This document shows, piece after piece, positions 1-9,329 of a stretch of DNA of 64,000 nucleotides. The notes under the pieces were generated by a model, which was given only the letters and a program-made list of their open reading frames with translations, searched no databases and was not told where the DNA came from. This DNA comes from an uncultured Rhodospirillales bacterium (GTDB taxonomy: Bacteria > Pseudomonadota > Alphaproteobacteria > ATCC43930 > CGMCC-115725): contig CAIJOA010000011.1 in the NCBI GenBank assembly GCA_903822185.1, positions 434,001-498,000 on the forward strand, read 5' to 3'. Position numbers and translations under genes: made by a program. Positions within the stretch are counted from its first letter, which is position 1. Each line of letters starts with the position of its first letter.

Positions 1-3000
1 CCTTGATTGTCGCGATGCCGTCATCGGTGCCGGCGATCGAAATACCGTCCATCTTCTGCTCGCCGACGGCGAGGGTGTAATCGAGCGGATGATCCGCCGA
101 CACGGTCGCAGCGCCCTCGCTGGCGAGCTTCAGGTGATAATCGCCGGCGACGCCATCGAGATTATGCAGCAGCAACGCGAGATGTGCCGAATCACCCGGT
201 GCGAGGAAGCGCGGCAGAGCGAGATCGGCCACCACCGGATCGCGCACGATCAAGGTCGCCTCGCTTTGGCCGACCGCGTCGTGGTTATAGGCGATCGCCA
301 TCAAGCGAAGCTGACCTTCGAAGTCCGGGATATCGAGGGTGACATGCGCCGTGCCGTTACTGTCGAGCGCAACCGGCCCCGAGAACAAAGCGACCGTACG
401 CTTGCTGACGACCGGCAAGGCTTGGCCGCCAATGCCTTCGTCGCCGCCTTGATGGATCGGTCCCGCTGCGGCGCTGCCGTCGAGCAAACGGCCGTAATCG
501 TCTCGAATATCGACGCCCAGTTGGCGTTTGCCGAAGAGGAACCCGACCGGGTCCGGCGTCGCGAAGCGTGTCAGTTGCAGGATGCCTTCATCGACCGCTG
601 CCAGCGTGACGTATGTATTCGGTCCCGCACCTTTGACAGTGATCGGCACCTCGATCTTTTGCTGCGGCGTTACCTTGGACGGCGCGTTGATCGCCACCGC
701 CAGCGTGCGCGGCGCCGCGTCGATGCCGACCCAGGCGAGACCGATCGCACGAACCGGATCGCGGGCACGGCCTTCGTTCAACGGGCGATACATCGAAACT
801 AGGACATAAGCACCCGCCCCCCAATCGGCCGAGGCATTGATATCGACCGTCGCACCATCCTTGGGCACGTCGATGGACCGCGTTTCAAAAATACGGCTGC
901 CCGCGATGGCCACTTCGGCCTTGCCGGCGAAGGGGCCTTGGATGCGGACATGCAGCTTGTCGCCCGGCGCGACGACGGCTTTCTCGACACTGACATCAAC
1001 CTTGTCCGGCGTATCCGCCGCGTCGGTCGTCTGTTCCCATCCCGCCGAGAAACGGATGCTGGTCGCGGCTTGGCTTTGCGGATCGTCGAGGATAAGGCGG
1101 AAATAGCCCCATTCGACCGGCTGGCTTAGTGCCGCCGCCGCTGCGGCAGCCACGTCGATCGCGCCCGAGGCAATCGGCACATCGACGACGTGGTAATGCC
1201 ACTGCCAATTACTGCCGGTCTTGAACCAGTCATAGACATGATCTTCACGCACGAGACGCCAGCGCAAGCCGGTGCGCGCGATCCCGTGACCGTCGGCATC
1301 GAAGGCCCGGACATCGAACACAGCCGTACTCGATTCCTGGGTGCGATTATCGGCAAAGCGCGGCTTGACGCCGAGCAGCACCGGCTGGGTCCGGATCGGC
1401 AGTTCGACCGTGTCTTCGACGACCCGACCACTCGGCTCGAAGAGGCCTGCGGTCAGCACGCCCTTGAGCGGCGTCTTCGATGGCTTCGGCGCTTGGAACA
1501 CATCGGTGATCCGAACATGACCATCGGCATCGGCGACCGGCGGATCGAGAGTCTGAAGCGCGTCTTCGATCTTCTCATCGACCAGCCCGAAGCTGTAACC
1601 CTTGGCATCGGCCACCGGTGAGGGATCGCGGGTGATCTTCAGCGTCGCTTCGCTTTTGAGCTGCGCCGCCGGCGCGCCGTAAAGGAATTGACCATCGAGC
1701 GCCGCCGCAATCGGCTCACCCGGCTTCAAGGCGGGGCTCGACGATTTCAGCGTCACCTTCAATTGCTGTGGCACGAAATCCTGAACATCGAATTGGGCGC
1801 GGCCAACCGGCGTGCCCGACGCATCGACCAGCGCCTCGACGCTCCACATGCCGCGCGACGCGGTCTTGCTGAGTTCCACGCTTTGATGGAATCCGCCCGC
1901 GGTCTGCGTTTTCAGGGTAAAGCGTTTGGCCTCGACGCCATCGGGACGGCGCAGGATCAAGGTCAACGGCATATCGTCGATGCTTTTGCCGACGCGGTCG
2001 CGCAGCAGCACCATCGCCTCGACGGTTTCGCCCGGGCGGTATATCCCGCGTTCGGGATAGACGAAGGCTTCGACAGGTCCGGCCGGCGGGCGTCCGGTGA
2101 CGCCGCGATCGGAGAGATCGAAGGCAGGACGGTTGAGATCGAGGATGGTGAAATCGCCGTCAGCGGCGTAAGCGACCAAGGTGCTGGGACCGCTGGCGCC
2201 GTTGCCCAGCATCAGGCCCGATGCGAAAGCCGCACGGCCGTTCGAATCGGTCGTCGCCGTTGCCAGCACATCCTGGCCGTAAGAGATCAGCGATAGCTTG
2301 ATGCCCGAGACCGGGCCCGCCGACGCAAGCGAGCGCGCCGAGACATGCAGCCCATCGTCGCCACGCATCGTCGTCAACGCCATGTCGGTTGAGATCACCC
2401 AATGGGTCGCGAGATCGACATAGAGGTCGTCGCTGGAATCGCTATCGTCCGGCTTCGGTATCTTCGTGAAGAAAGTCTCGGGCGTCGCGCCGTCGGCTTT
2501 CTCCGCGACGATCATATAGACACCGGGCTTACCGGATTTGACGATATCTGATAGCGGAAATGCCGTCTCAACGGTGCGGTTGTGGTCCGCTTCGACATCC
2601 ATCGTGCCCGACCAAACGAGGCTCGCCGACGATTGCAGCAAGCTGCGGATCTGGTAGCGCGAGGTCGTTTCACCCGACAGCACCGAGAGACCGCCGTAAT
2701 CGTCGCGGCGTCCGACGCGGCTGGGCAGCAGCCGGTCGCTCATGCGCAAAACATGAACTTTCACATGATCGACATTGACGGTCTGGATCGCGATCCCATT
2801 GCTGGTCGCGCGCGGCAGAATGAACCCGTCGCCCGAAACGGCGACGAGCGGCGGACGGTCGCCGAGGCTGACCTGGACGGTTTCGTCTTTGTCGGTACGC
2901 GTGCCCGTCTGAGATGGCAGGCCTTTGAGCAACGTGATCGTGTAATCGGTGCCGAAGCTCAAACCGCCGACACAAAGATCATTCGCCGTGGCGCGGACGG

Positions 3001-3313
3001 CGGGTGACATTGCCGGCTCGATGCGAAGATAATCGCCGTAATGAGCTTCGGCACGCGGGTCCAACGCTTGGCTGAAACGAAAGCAGGCTTCGGGCGCGTT
3101 GCCGTTCGTCGCAATCAGCAGACGCTTGAACGAAAAGCCGTCGCTGCTGGAAACCGAAGCCGATGACGATACCGCCGATGGCTTCGCCTGATCGGGAATA
3201 TTGCGCGCTTGTTGCGCCGGTGGCGGTGAAGCGTGATGGCTGCCGTACCAAACGACACCCGCCACGGCCGCGATTGCAACCCCAGCGCCAAGCCACAGAA
3301 TGCCACGACGCAT
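1..3313 (-). CDS. Bacterial alpha-2-macroglobulin family protein (C-terminus beyond the left edge)
   Basis: The frame is open from an ATG at 3313 to the window edge, about 1,104 codons, so the 3' end is missing. It begins with Met-Arg-Arg and a hydrophobic stretch (residues 4-23) that could be a signal or membrane anchor; no lipobox cysteine is seen. Family landmarks occur in order: YRPGETV near residue 420, AVDEGIL near 905, and DFEGQLRLMAIAY near 1,000. These match the MG, bait-region and A2M domains of YfhM-type proteins, which trap proteases in the periplasm. The thioester motif would lie beyond the edge, so its presence cannot be judged. The gene lies 82 bp downstream of der on the same strand. 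I see no penicillin-binding pbpC partner, which would normally follow off the edge. Confidence 0.92.
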   Translation of the reverse strand, partial: MRRGILWLGAGVAIAAVAGVVWYGSHHASPPPAQQARNIPDQAKPSAVSSSASVSSSDGFSFKRLLIATNGNAPEACFRFSQALDPRAEAHYGDYLRIEPAMSPAVRATANDLCVGGLSFGTDYTITLLKGLPSQTGTRTDKDETVQVSLGDRPPLVAVSGDGFILPRATSNGIAIQTVNVDHVKVHVLRMSDRLLPSRVGRRDDYGGLSVLSGETTSRYQIRSLLQSSASLVWSGTMDVEADHNRTVETAFPLSDIVKSGKPGVYMIVAEKADGATPETFFTKIPKPDDSDSSDDLYVDLATHWVISTDMALTTMRGDDGLHVSARSLASAGPVSGIKLSLISYGQDVLATATTDSNGRAAFASGLMLGNGASGPSTLVAYAADGDFTILDLNRPAFDLSDRGVTGRPPAGPVEAFVYPERGIYRPGETVEAMVLLRDRVGKSIDDMPLTLILRRPDGVEAKRFTLKTQTAGGFHQSVELSKTASRGMWSVEALVDASGTPVGRAQFDVQDFVPQQLKVTLKSSSPALKPGEPIAAALDGQFLYGAPAAQLKSEATLKITRDPSPVADAKGYSFGLVDEKIEDALQTLDPPVADADGHVRITDVFQAPKPSKTPLKGVLTAGLFEPSGRVVEDTVELPIRTQPVLLGVKPRFADNRTQESSTAVFDVRAFDADGHGIARTGLRWRLVREDHVYDWFKTGSNWQWHYHVVDVPIASGAIDVAAAAAAALSQPVEWGYFRLILDDPQSQAATSIRFSAGWEQTTDAADTPDKVDVSVEKAVVAPGDKLHVRIQGPFAGKAEVAIAGSRIFETRSIDVPKDGATVDINASADWGAGAYVLVSMYRPLNEGRARDPVRAIGLAWVGIDAAPRTLAVAINAPSKVTPQQKIEVPITVKGAGPNTYVTLAAVDEGILQLTRFATPDPVGFLFGKRQLGVDIRDDYGRLLDGSAAAGPIHQGGDEGIGGQALPVVSKRTVALFSGPVALDSNGTAHVTLDIPDFEGQLRLMAIAYNHDAVGQSEATLIVRDPVVADLALPRFLAPGDSAHLALLLHNLDGVAGDYHLKLASEGAATVSADHPLDYTLAVGEQKMDGISIAGTDDGIATIK

Positions 3314-3394
3314 TTTTTTGCCCCGATGAATTTAGAGGGCAACAGTATCAAACGCGCGAATTAGTAGCCAGCCAAGCAACCGCTGGCGCGCGAT

Positions 3395-4825
3395 CTATTT
3401 CTTGTCGTAGGGATTTTTGCCTTTGCGCAGCATGACGCGAATCGGCGTGCCGGGCAGATCGAAGGTCGAGCGCAGCATATTGATGAGATAGCGCGTGTAG
3501 CTATCGGGCAAATCGCCCGGCTTCGAGGCAAAGAGCGCGAAAGTCGGTGGGCGGATATTCGACTGAGTCATGTAACGCAACCGTAACCGGCGTCCCGCCA
3601 CCAAGGGCGGCGGATTGCGCGACTGTGCTTCCTCGAGCCAGCGATTCAGCTTCGGCGTTGGGATACGTGTGTTCCAGACATCCATTGCCTTCAACACCGC
3701 GGGCATCAGCTTCTCGGTGCCGTTGCCGGTGATCGCCGACAGGGTCACGACCTCGATGCCGCTGAGTTGCGGCAGTTGCGCTTCGAGAATATCGCGCAGC
3801 TCGGCCAGCTTCGCGTTCTTGTCGGTGATCAGGTCCCACTTATTTACCGCGATGACCAACGAGCGGCCTTCCTCGGCAACTTCGCGGGCGATGGTGAGGT
3901 CCTGCTTTTCCAAAAGCTGCGTTGCATCGACGACGAGAACGCAGACTTCGGCAAACCGAATCGTGCTGAACGTATCCGAGACCGAGAGATGTTCCAGCGC
4001 GCCGCTCACGCGCGGCCTTCGGCGCACACCAGCGGTATCAACCAGCCGCACCGGCTTGTCGCGCCACATCCACGGCACTGTGATCGAATCGCGCGTGATG
4101 CCCGCCTCGGGCCCGGTCAGAACCCGCTCTTCGCCGAGCAGCCGATTGACCAAGGTCGATTTTCCGACATTCGGACGGCCGATGATCGCCATCGACAGCG
4201 GCTTGTCGGGATCGTCGTCGAGCGGCGTCCCCGCCTCTGCCGCGGCCTCGGTTGCGGCGAGCGCCGCCGCACGCGCTTCTGACCGCTTGGAGCCACGGCC
4301 GCGCTGCCCCGACAATCTGTCTTCTTCGTCGCCCGATAAGTACGGAGCCAGCGCCTCATGGAGATCGCCCATGCCCTCGCCATGCTCGGCGGAGATCGCG
4401 ACCGGCGCACCGAAGCCCAGCGCAAAGAACTCACTCACCGCGCTGGCGCCGCCCTTTTCCGCTTTGTTCGCGGCCAGGACCACGGTCTTGCCGACACGGT
4501 GGAGGAAATGTGCGAAGTCGCGATCCTGCGCCAGCATACCGGCGCGGGCATCGACCAAGAAGAGAATCACATCGGCGCTTTGTAGCGCGACCTCGGTCTG
4601 GCCGCGCATCCGCGCGGTCAGGCTGTCCTTCTCGCCGTCATCATCGATGCCGGCGGTATCGACGACGATGAATTCGAGATCGGCAAGCGTCCCCGGCGCT
4701 TCGCGGCGGTCGCGCGTGACGCCGGGCATGTCGTGGACGAGCGCAAGACGACGTCCGGCAAGGCGATTGAAGAGCGTCGATTTTCCGACATTCGGTCGGC
4801 CAATGATGGCGAGGCGTTTCGCCAT
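3395..4825 (-). CDS. der: Ribosome assembly GTPase Der (EngA)
   Basis: The 476-residue protein has the diagnostic double GTPase layout. GRPNVGKS P-loops occur at residues 9-16 and again with the lysine near 221, each followed by a DTAG switch motif, and a KH-like C-terminal domain closes the protein with a basic tail ([10 protein letters not shown]). Der is an essential GTPase for maturation of the 50S ribosomal subunit. The start is supported by GAGG eight bases upstream, and the gene lies 10 bp after bamB. The order YfgM-like, bamB, der is the same as in E. coli and many proteobacteria, which supports all three calls. Length and motifs are normal for the family. Confidence 0.98.
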   Translation of the reverse strand: MAKRLAIIGRPNVGKSTLFNRLAGRRLALVHDMPGVTRDRREAPGTLADLEFIVVDTAGIDDDGEKDSLTARMRGQTEVALQSADVILFLVDARAGMLAQDRDFAHFLHRVGKTVVLAANKAEKGGASAVSEFFALGFGAPVAISAEHGEGMGDLHEALAPYLSGDEEDRLSGQRGRGSKRSEARAAALAATEAAAEAGTPLDDDPDKPLSMAIIGRPNVGKSTLVNRLLGEERVLTGPEAGITRDSITVPWMWRDKPVRLVDTAGVRRRPRVSGALEHLSVSDTFSTIRFAEVCVLVVDATQLLEKQDLTIAREVAEEGRSLVIAVNKWDLITDKNAKLAELRDILEAQLPQLSGIEVVTLSAITGNGTEKLMPAVLKAMDVWNTRIPTPKLNRWLEEAQSRNPPPLVAGRRLRLRYMTQSNIRPPTFALFASKPGDLPDSYTRYLINMLRSTFDLPGTPIRVMLRKGKNPYDKK

Positions 4826-4835
4826 ATCTAATCCC

Positions 4836-6170
4836 TCAACGCAACGCGATGAGGTCGGCCTCGTCGGTCAGGACGTAGAGCGTCTTGCCGGCGACGATCG
4901 GATTGATGAAGACGCCGTCTGGAAACTCGGTCCGTCCCAGCGGCTCGCCGGTATAGGGCGAGACCGAAAACGCTTCGCCTTCCGACGAGATCACAATGAG
5001 ACGATCACCGGCGAGAACCGGGCCGCTCCAGAAAATCGGATCTTTCTTCTTGTCCGGATTGCCCCATTGCGGCAACTCGCGCGCCCAGCGCACGCGGCCA
5101 TCGGCGCGTGTCAGGCAAACCAATTCGTTGTCCGAACTCAGCACATAGATGAAGTCGCCCGCGATCCAGGGCGCATGGGTGCCACCGATATCCTGTTCCC
5201 AAACGCGGTCGCCGGTGCGCAGATCGATCGACACCATAAGGCCGCTGTGGCTGATGGCGAAGACGCGGTCGCGATCGATGACCGGTGCGCCACGGATATC
5301 GGCCAGAGAGGACAAGGCACCGACGGGCTGCGCGGCAGCCAAACTGTCGTTCCACAAGGGACGGCCGTTCTCGATACGCAGGGCGTAGATTTCGCCCGAG
5401 CTATAGGGCACGACGACGAGATCGTTCGAGACCGCCGGAGACGCGCCGCCGGCGAGTCCAGCCGGTTCGGGCAATCCGTTATGGCTCCAAAGACGCGAAC
5501 CGTCCGCCGCCGACAGCACGACCAGTTCGTTTTCGACCGTGACGGCGAAGACGCGGCCCGCGGTCACGGTTGGTGGGCTGTGAATCGGCGCGTTGGTGTT
5601 GACCCGCCAGATGACCTTGGCGGTCGCGGCATCAAGCGCGAGCACCTGGCCATAGCCAGTGCCGATATAAATCCGGTTGCCGTCCGCCGCGACGCCGCCG
5701 CCATAGGTGACGGTATCGACGTCTTCGGGCTGCGGATCGAACTTCCACAGCCGGCTGCCCGTCTGGGCATCGAAGCCCATGACGATGTCTTGCGCGTCCA
5801 TCGTGAAGACGCGCTTGTTCGCCATAACCGGCTGCGCCACGACGCGGCCGTAGCGGTTGGCGCCGACACCCGCGTTCGATTTCCAGATTTTATCCAGCGT
5901 GTTGCCGAGCGCGAGATGATACATCGCGTGATCGGGAAAGCCGCCGGCGCCGGGCCAGGAATCATTGGCGAAGGGCTTCGGTACACGAATCTGCAGCGTG
6001 TTGAGTTGCGTATCGGGCTTCAGCGTCTTGGTAAGATTGAGTACCGAAACGCGTTTACCGGGCAGCTCAACCTTACTTTTATCGCTGAAGAACGGCCGCA
6101 CTTGATCGCAAGCAGTCAGCGCCAGCAAACCGGCCAGCACGATCAATCCCGACCAACGCCGCATGATCAT
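4836..6170 (-). CDS. bamB: Outer membrane assembly lipoprotein BamB-like, PQQ-type beta-propeller
   Basis: I start this gene at the ATG at 6170, which overlaps the TGA of the upstream gene as ATGA; an upstream in-frame extension lacks a signal peptide. The resulting 444-residue protein opens with a lipoprotein signal, lipobox LTAC with the cysteine at residue 21. It then shows repeated blades of the form '[15 protein letters not shown]', typical of PQQ-like beta-propellers. BamB is the scaffold lipoprotein of the BAM complex that inserts outer membrane beta-barrels, and it acts on the periplasmic face of the outer membrane. The position between a YfgM-like gene and der matches the known conserved operon. 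A second ATG two codons downstream (6164) is an alternative start. Confidence 0.93.
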   Translation of the reverse strand: MIMRRWSGLIVLAGLLALTACDQVRPFFSDKSKVELPGKRVSVLNLTKTLKPDTQLNTLQIRVPKPFANDSWPGAGGFPDHAMYHLALGNTLDKIWKSNAGVGANRYGRVVAQPVMANKRVFTMDAQDIVMGFDAQTGSRLWKFDPQPEDVDTVTYGGGVAADGNRIYIGTGYGQVLALDAATAKVIWRVNTNAPIHSPPTVTAGRVFAVTVENELVVLSAADGSRLWSHNGLPEPAGLAGGASPAVSNDLVVVPYSSGEIYALRIENGRPLWNDSLAAAQPVGALSSLADIRGAPVIDRDRVFAISHSGLMVSIDLRTGDRVWEQDIGGTHAPWIAGDFIYVLSSDNELVCLTRADGRVRWARELPQWGNPDKKKDPIFWSGPVLAGDRLIVISSEGEAFSVSPYTGEPLGRTEFPDGVFINPIVAGKTLYVLTDEADLIALR

Positions 6171-6811
6171 GGCGCGATGGTCTCGGCCATTTCTGCCGCA
6201 CGCTGCCGGATGCCTTGCGACACCCCATTGTCTTTGGCGAGCGCTTCGAAATCGCTTTTCGCTTTTGCTTTGTCGCCCGCTTTGAGTTCGGCGACAGCAG
6301 TCATCTCGCCCGCCATGCCGCGCCACGAACCGCCCGCGACGGTCAAAGGCTGCAGCTTGGCGATCGCAGCTTTCGGATCGCCCGCATCGAGCCCGTAACG
6401 CGCCGACAACAATGTCGCGACATCGCGGAAAATCGAATCGGCCTTGGTGTCGGCAGAGAGCTGATCATAGATCGCGATAGCGCCGGGAACGTCGCCGGCT
6501 TTTGCTTTCGATGCGGCGGCTTCAAGCCGGGCGAGCGCGGCACGGCCGGCGCTCGATGTCTGGGCGAGGCTTGAGAAAGCATCGGCTGCATCGGCGCTCT
6601 TGCCTTGGCGCGCCATATCGAGGGCGGAGGCGTAACGCACGCCTTCGGCCTGATGGGCGCGAAGCTGATATTCACGCCACCCCATGAACCCCGCCGTGCA
6701 TAACACGACGACCACCGCCAAGGCGATGATGTGGTAGCTGTAACGGCTCCAGAGCTGCTGGAGATTATCGCGGCGCAGCTCTTCGTCTATTTCACGAAAT
6801 ATATCGCTCAA
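6167..6811 (-). CDS. YfgM-like membrane-anchored tetratricopeptide protein
   Basis: A TTG start at 6811 gives 214 residues beginning MSDIFREIDEELRRDN, the usual N-terminus of this alphaproteobacterial family. An ATG 16 codons upstream is less likely. Residues 26-44 form one transmembrane segment, preceded by a charged cytoplasmic tail, so the alpha-helical C-terminal part faces the periplasm. That part is rich in Ala/Lys helices like TPR_21 proteins. In E. coli YfgM works with the periplasmic chaperone network and the SecYEG translocon. The stop overlaps the bamB start, so the two are probably translationally coupled. Assignment rests on architecture and gene order more than on motifs. Confidence 0.85.
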   Translation of the reverse strand: MSDIFREIDEELRRDNLQQLWSRYSYHIIALAVVVVLCTAGFMGWREYQLRAHQAEGVRYASALDMARQGKSADAADAFSSLAQTSSAGRAALARLEAAASKAKAGDVPGAIAIYDQLSADTKADSIFRDVATLLSARYGLDAGDPKAAIAKLQPLTVAGGSWRGMAGEMTAVAELKAGDKAKAKSDFEALAKDNGVSQGIRQRAAEMAETIAP

Positions 6812-6817
6812 CGCTTG

Positions 6818-6821
6818 TCCT
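6818..6821 (-). promoter_or_regulatory. Ribosome binding site selecting a TTG start
   Basis: AGGA lies six bases upstream of the TTG at 6811. It favours that codon over the ATG at 6859 for the YfgM-like gene, because the longer form would add 16 residues of atypical sequence. Confidence 0.6.
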
Positions 6822-6904
6822 GACCCGGCAAAAGCGGCGCTACCATAGCCCTTTAGCAAGGGGCGCGCAAACCGCCTGCATGGTTAGCCGAGACACCCGG
6901 CGAA

Positions 6905-7204
6905 TCAGGAAAAATCCTCTGTCCGCAATAGGATAGCCCGCGCCGGCCCCTGGGCCAGATGTTTCGCACTGGCCTTTTGCTGGATCGCGTCGCGCCAGCG
7001 GTCGAAGGCCTTGAGGCAATTCTGCTTGCCGCCCCGGCCGGCACCGAAATAATCGACCAGCGCTTCCATCGAAATAGCGCACGGCGCCGGCAACCCGTCG
7101 GCTTCGCCGAGGAAATTGACCACGTTGCGCCGCATATCCCAGCCGCGGGTTTCCCCGACGAAAGTCAGCGGCGTGCCCAACACCGGCGAAACAACGCCGT
7201 CCAT
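6905..7204 (-). CDS. DUF1488 family protein
   Basis: This 99-residue protein shows the layout of DUF1488 proteins: an N-terminal strand with VVNFLGEADG, a central helix (ISMEALVDYFG), then a helix FDRWRDAIQQKA and a final LRTEDF strand. The function of the family is not known. The start ATG overlaps the TGA of the upstream small gene as TGATG, which indicates translational coupling. The family call is from memory of the pattern and is moderately secure. Confidence 0.7.
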   Translation of the reverse strand: MDGVVSPVLGTPLTFVGETRGWDMRRNVVNFLGEADGLPAPCAISMEALVDYFGAGRGGKQNCLKAFDRWRDAIQQKASAKHLAQGPARAILLRTEDFS

Positions 7205-7452
7205 CAGGAACGATGGGCCGCCGCGTAGCGGTGGCCTTCCGAGGTCGCCTGTAACCCGCCCAGCTTGTGCTCGACGTAACCAGCCTCGATCAAACGATCA
7301 CGATCGGCGTCGGGGATCTTTTTCTGCATCAACCGGCCCCGCGTCACTTCTTGGAGGGCCTGCAGTTCAGACCGCGTGAGAGGCGTTTCCGGCAGGGCAG
7401 TAAGAGCGGGCTGATCGTTCAAAGCTTCGGCTCGGACAACTGCTTGGCGCAC
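7204..7452 (-). CDS. Small conserved hypothetical protein
   Basis: The 82-residue product is predominantly helical and charged, with a possible helix-turn-helix-like stretch (residues about 25-65, LTRSELQALQEV to DRLIEAGYVEHKLGGL) and a C-terminus reading like a small winged helix: a basic helix, then 'AGYVE' and 'GGLQATSEG'. This pattern resembles helix-turn-helix proteins that end 'lTeeG'. The start is uncertain. A TTG at 7422 overlaps the upstream TGA and would remove ten residues. It sits between a membrane protein gene and a DUF1488 gene with overlaps on both sides, so the three are probably co-translated. No function is assigned. Confidence 0.65.
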   Translation of the reverse strand: MRQAVVRAEALNDQPALTALPETPLTRSELQALQEVTRGRLMQKKIPDADRDRLIEAGYVEHKLGGLQATSEGHRYAAAHRS

Positions 7453-7811
7453 AGATCGGCCGCGCCGGTGATCGGTTCCTTCATGCCCGAAATCTTGGCC
7501 CAGCCGCCTTGGGTGATGAAATCGGCGCGGCGCCAGCTATCGAGCTTGTTCAGGGCGACAAGTTGGGTCGCTGCCTGGGGATCATTGTTGAATTGGACGG
7601 CGCAGACATCGGCAGCCAGTTTGGCATTCGCCCCAGCGGCAGCCTTGGTCGCCATATCGGTCGCGGTCCCACCGGTTACCCAGCCGCCCCAGACGAAGCC
7701 GACGACGATCGTCGCCACGGCGCAGGCAGCACCGATCCAGGCAACGGCCGTTTTCGACAAGCGATAATCCTCGAAGCGTTGGGCAAAACTTGGTGTGGTC
7801 GTTGCCGCCAT
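7419..7811 (-). CDS. Single-pass membrane protein of unknown function
   Basis: The ATG at 7811 has a perfect AGGAGG eight bases upstream, so I prefer it to an ATG 21 codons further up. The 130-residue protein has a short cytoplasmic N-terminus, one transmembrane segment at about residues 21-42 rich in Ala, Val and Gly, and a periplasmic domain with two cysteines (DVCAVQF and DLCAKQL) that could form a disulfide. No family is recognised. It heads the run of overlapping small genes that leads towards the bamB-der operon. Confidence 0.72.
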   Translation of the reverse strand: MAATTTPSFAQRFEDYRLSKTAVAWIGAACAVATIVVGFVWGGWVTGGTATDMATKAAAGANAKLAADVCAVQFNNDPQAATQLVALNKLDSWRRADFITQGGWAKISGMKEPITGAADLCAKQLSEPKL

Positions 7812-7819
7812 GACGCGTT

Positions 7820-7825
7820 CCTCCT
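7820..7825 (-). promoter_or_regulatory. Consensus ribosome binding site (AGGAGG)
   Basis: AGGAGG is placed eight bases before the ATG at 7811. It fixes the start of the single-pass membrane protein and rules out the longer reading from 7874. Confidence 0.75.
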
Positions 7826-7914
7826 GACGATACTTATGGGAATTGGATGCGGGCAAATGTGGATGAGCATCCATCGCCCTCTGCGCCCGTAAAACGGCGC
7901 TTGCTTTGACTAAT

Positions 7915-8074
7915 ATAACCGTCGCAGTTTTATTTTACCAATAAAATATAATTCAGAAAATATTGGAAATACCCAAATTAAATCAGCGGTCTTCCGATAA
8001 ATTAATAAATACACGACCCTCACAATTACTATTTATTATTTGATTATTAAACCCATCGATCCCATATAGATACG
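7915..8074. other. AT-rich spacer between divergent genes
   Basis: This stretch is visibly AT-rich against a GC-rich chromosome, with runs such as TTTTATTTTACC and ATTTATTATTTG. It separates a minus-strand gene starting at 7811 from plus-strand genes starting at 8075, so promoters for both directions probably lie here. I could not pick convincing -35 and -10 boxes. Confidence 0.5.
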
Positions 8075-8365
8075 ATGGCAACAGCCTCATGGCCGCGCAA
8101 AAACATCTCGACTCAAAGCTGGCAGCACCTTTCTGGGAACACCGGCGATACCGGCGAACGCTGGTCGATTATTTGGGACACCCAAAGACGATCCGAGGAC
8201 AGCAGCCGGAATACGGCGCTCGAGAAGTTTGAAGCCGGCGCGCTTTCATTCGCCCATCACATGCTGAAGATGGGATTCATCGTCTATGAAATTCGCGGGC
8301 CTTCCGGAACGGTCTTTCTCGAAGAACAGGCTATTCGGGAAAGACTGGGGCTGCAGCCGGTATGA
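8075..8365 (+). CDS. Small protein of unknown function, first of a coupled pair
   Basis: The 96-residue protein is unrecognised. The first half is polar with many Ser, Thr and Trp residues, and the second half contains a helix (residues about 50-66) followed by strands MGFIVYEIRG and GTVFLEEQ. It has no signal peptide and no membrane segment. The stop overlaps the start of the next gene as ATGA, so the two are probably translated together. It follows the AT-rich spacer, which suggests possible acquisition, but codon use is otherwise like the chromosome. Confidence 0.62.
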   Translation: MATASWPRKNISTQSWQHLSGNTGDTGERWSIIWDTQRRSEDSSRNTALEKFEAGALSFAHHMLKMGFIVYEIRGPSGTVFLEEQAIRERLGLQPV

Positions 8366-8742
8366 GCGCCCGCCAAAGGGCTTTGCCGCCCGCATTTTCG
8401 CTGCTTGATTCGGAGTTCAACGCTTTCCTTTTCGCGCCCATCCGCGAAGAGGAAAACCATTCTTCACTGACCGTTCTTTCGGCCCTTTCCCGGCAAGGCA
8501 TCGACCCTTGGAAACAGGCGGCGGGCTTAAGTCGCCTTTCTCGGGATGCGGCCGTGCAACAGCTCGATATCATCATCCAGTCGCTGCCGGACGGGCATTA
8601 TTCGAAGACCGAATCCAACGCGATCGCGATGCGGCTCGCCGCGCTTTTACCGAGCCCGCCTTCTTCCAGCTCACGCCTCCGCACCATCCTGGGCCGAATA
8701 CTTCCGGTCCTGGCCCTTATGAAAGGCAAGTTGGCTCGATGA
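8362..8742 (+). CDS. Small protein of unknown function, second of a coupled pair
   Basis: The 126-residue product shares a 4-bp ATGA overlap with the gene before it. The N-terminal third contains LLDSEFNAFLFAPIREEENH, and the middle (LTVLSALSRQGIDPWKQA) looks helical and soluble. A basic, hydrophobic C-terminus (about residues 105-126) could bind membrane. The 'F-NAFLFAP--EE-NG--LSVLSALARLGLDPW' pattern is, to my recollection, seen in conserved hypothetical proteobacterial proteins, but I cannot name a family. No function is proposed. Confidence 0.65.
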   Translation: MSARQRALPPAFSLLDSEFNAFLFAPIREEENHSSLTVLSALSRQGIDPWKQAAGLSRLSRDAAVQQLDIIIQSLPDGHYSKTESNAIAMRLAALLPSPPSSSSRLRTILGRILPVLALMKGKLAR

Positions 8743-8773
8743 AGATTTTGACCGAGTCGACGAGGCATTTATC

Positions 8774-8875
8774 ATGAGAGCTGCACGCTTTCAGAACATC
8801 ACCGCCGGCGTTGTTTTAACCGTCATGGTGTGCGTGGTGTTTGTCGGCCTTGTTCTCGTCTGGTCGCGGATTTAG
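8774..8875 (+). CDS. Predicted 33-residue single-pass membrane peptide
   Basis: A short frame begins ATG at 8774, with GAGG eight bases upstream, and ends TAG at 8873-8875. The peptide has a basic start (MRAARFQN), a continuous hydrophobic segment over residues 13-30 and a final Trp-Ser-Arg-Ile. This is the shape of a small inner-membrane protein. It sits 31 bp after the unknown pair and could belong to the same transcript. It is too short for homology, so the call rests on the RBS and the hydrophobic segment only. Confidence 0.45.
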   Translation: MRAARFQNITAGVVLTVMVCVVFVGLVLVWSRI

Positions 8876-8968
8876 ACACGACCGATCCCGGCGCGCGAAA
8901 CGCTGGACCTCGCGGCGAAAATCGTAAAAACTAAGCGGAACGATAACAACGAGCCGCGCCTCAGCCCG

Positions 8969-9325
8969 ATGAGCGACGTCCTGCGCCTGAACGACTTTCG
9001 CCATCACAAGCGCGTCTTCTTCACGCGGCCTGAGCTCACCCAGTTATTGTCGATCTATAGCCGCCAGGTGATGAAGGGCGAATGGCGCGACTATGCCATC
9101 GACCAGCGTGACGGCGCGGTGCTGTTCTCGATGTTCCGGCGCAGCCAGGAAATGCCGCTTTTCACCGTGATGAAGTCGGCCCCCGGCACCAATCGCCAGG
9201 GCGATTACACGCTGCTGTCCGGACGGCAGAAACTGGCGGCGGGCAGCACCATGACCGACGTGCTGATCCGGCTGTATCGTCTGATCGGCGTGCGTGCCGT
9301 TTGGCTCGAAGAAGGCCGGCGTTAA
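8969..9325 (+). CDS. DUF2794 domain-containing protein
   Basis: The 118-residue protein matches the alphaproteobacterial DUF2794 family: VFFTRPELTQLLSIYSR near residues 16-32, then GEWRDYAID, then a strand-rich half with MFRRSQEMPLFTV. The family is found almost only in Alphaproteobacteria and has no known role. This supports the taxonomic reading of the window. It is followed by a cupin gene on the same strand. Confidence 0.85.
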   Translation: MSDVLRLNDFRHHKRVFFTRPELTQLLSIYSRQVMKGEWRDYAIDQRDGAVLFSMFRRSQEMPLFTVMKSAPGTNRQGDYTLLSGRQKLAAGSTMTDVLIRLYRLIGVRAVWLEEGRR

Positions 9326-9329
9326 ATCC

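Noticed and set aside
89-3007. Several long plus-strand frames over the alpha-2-macroglobulin gene
   Set aside because: The minus strand is one continuous frame with A2M motifs in the right order, so the plus-strand frames are shadows.
3615-6398. Very long plus-strand open frame of 927 codons over der and bamB
   Set aside because: It lies antisense to two well-supported minus-strand genes, has no domain or RBS and is only the reverse-frame shadow of GC-rich coding sequence.
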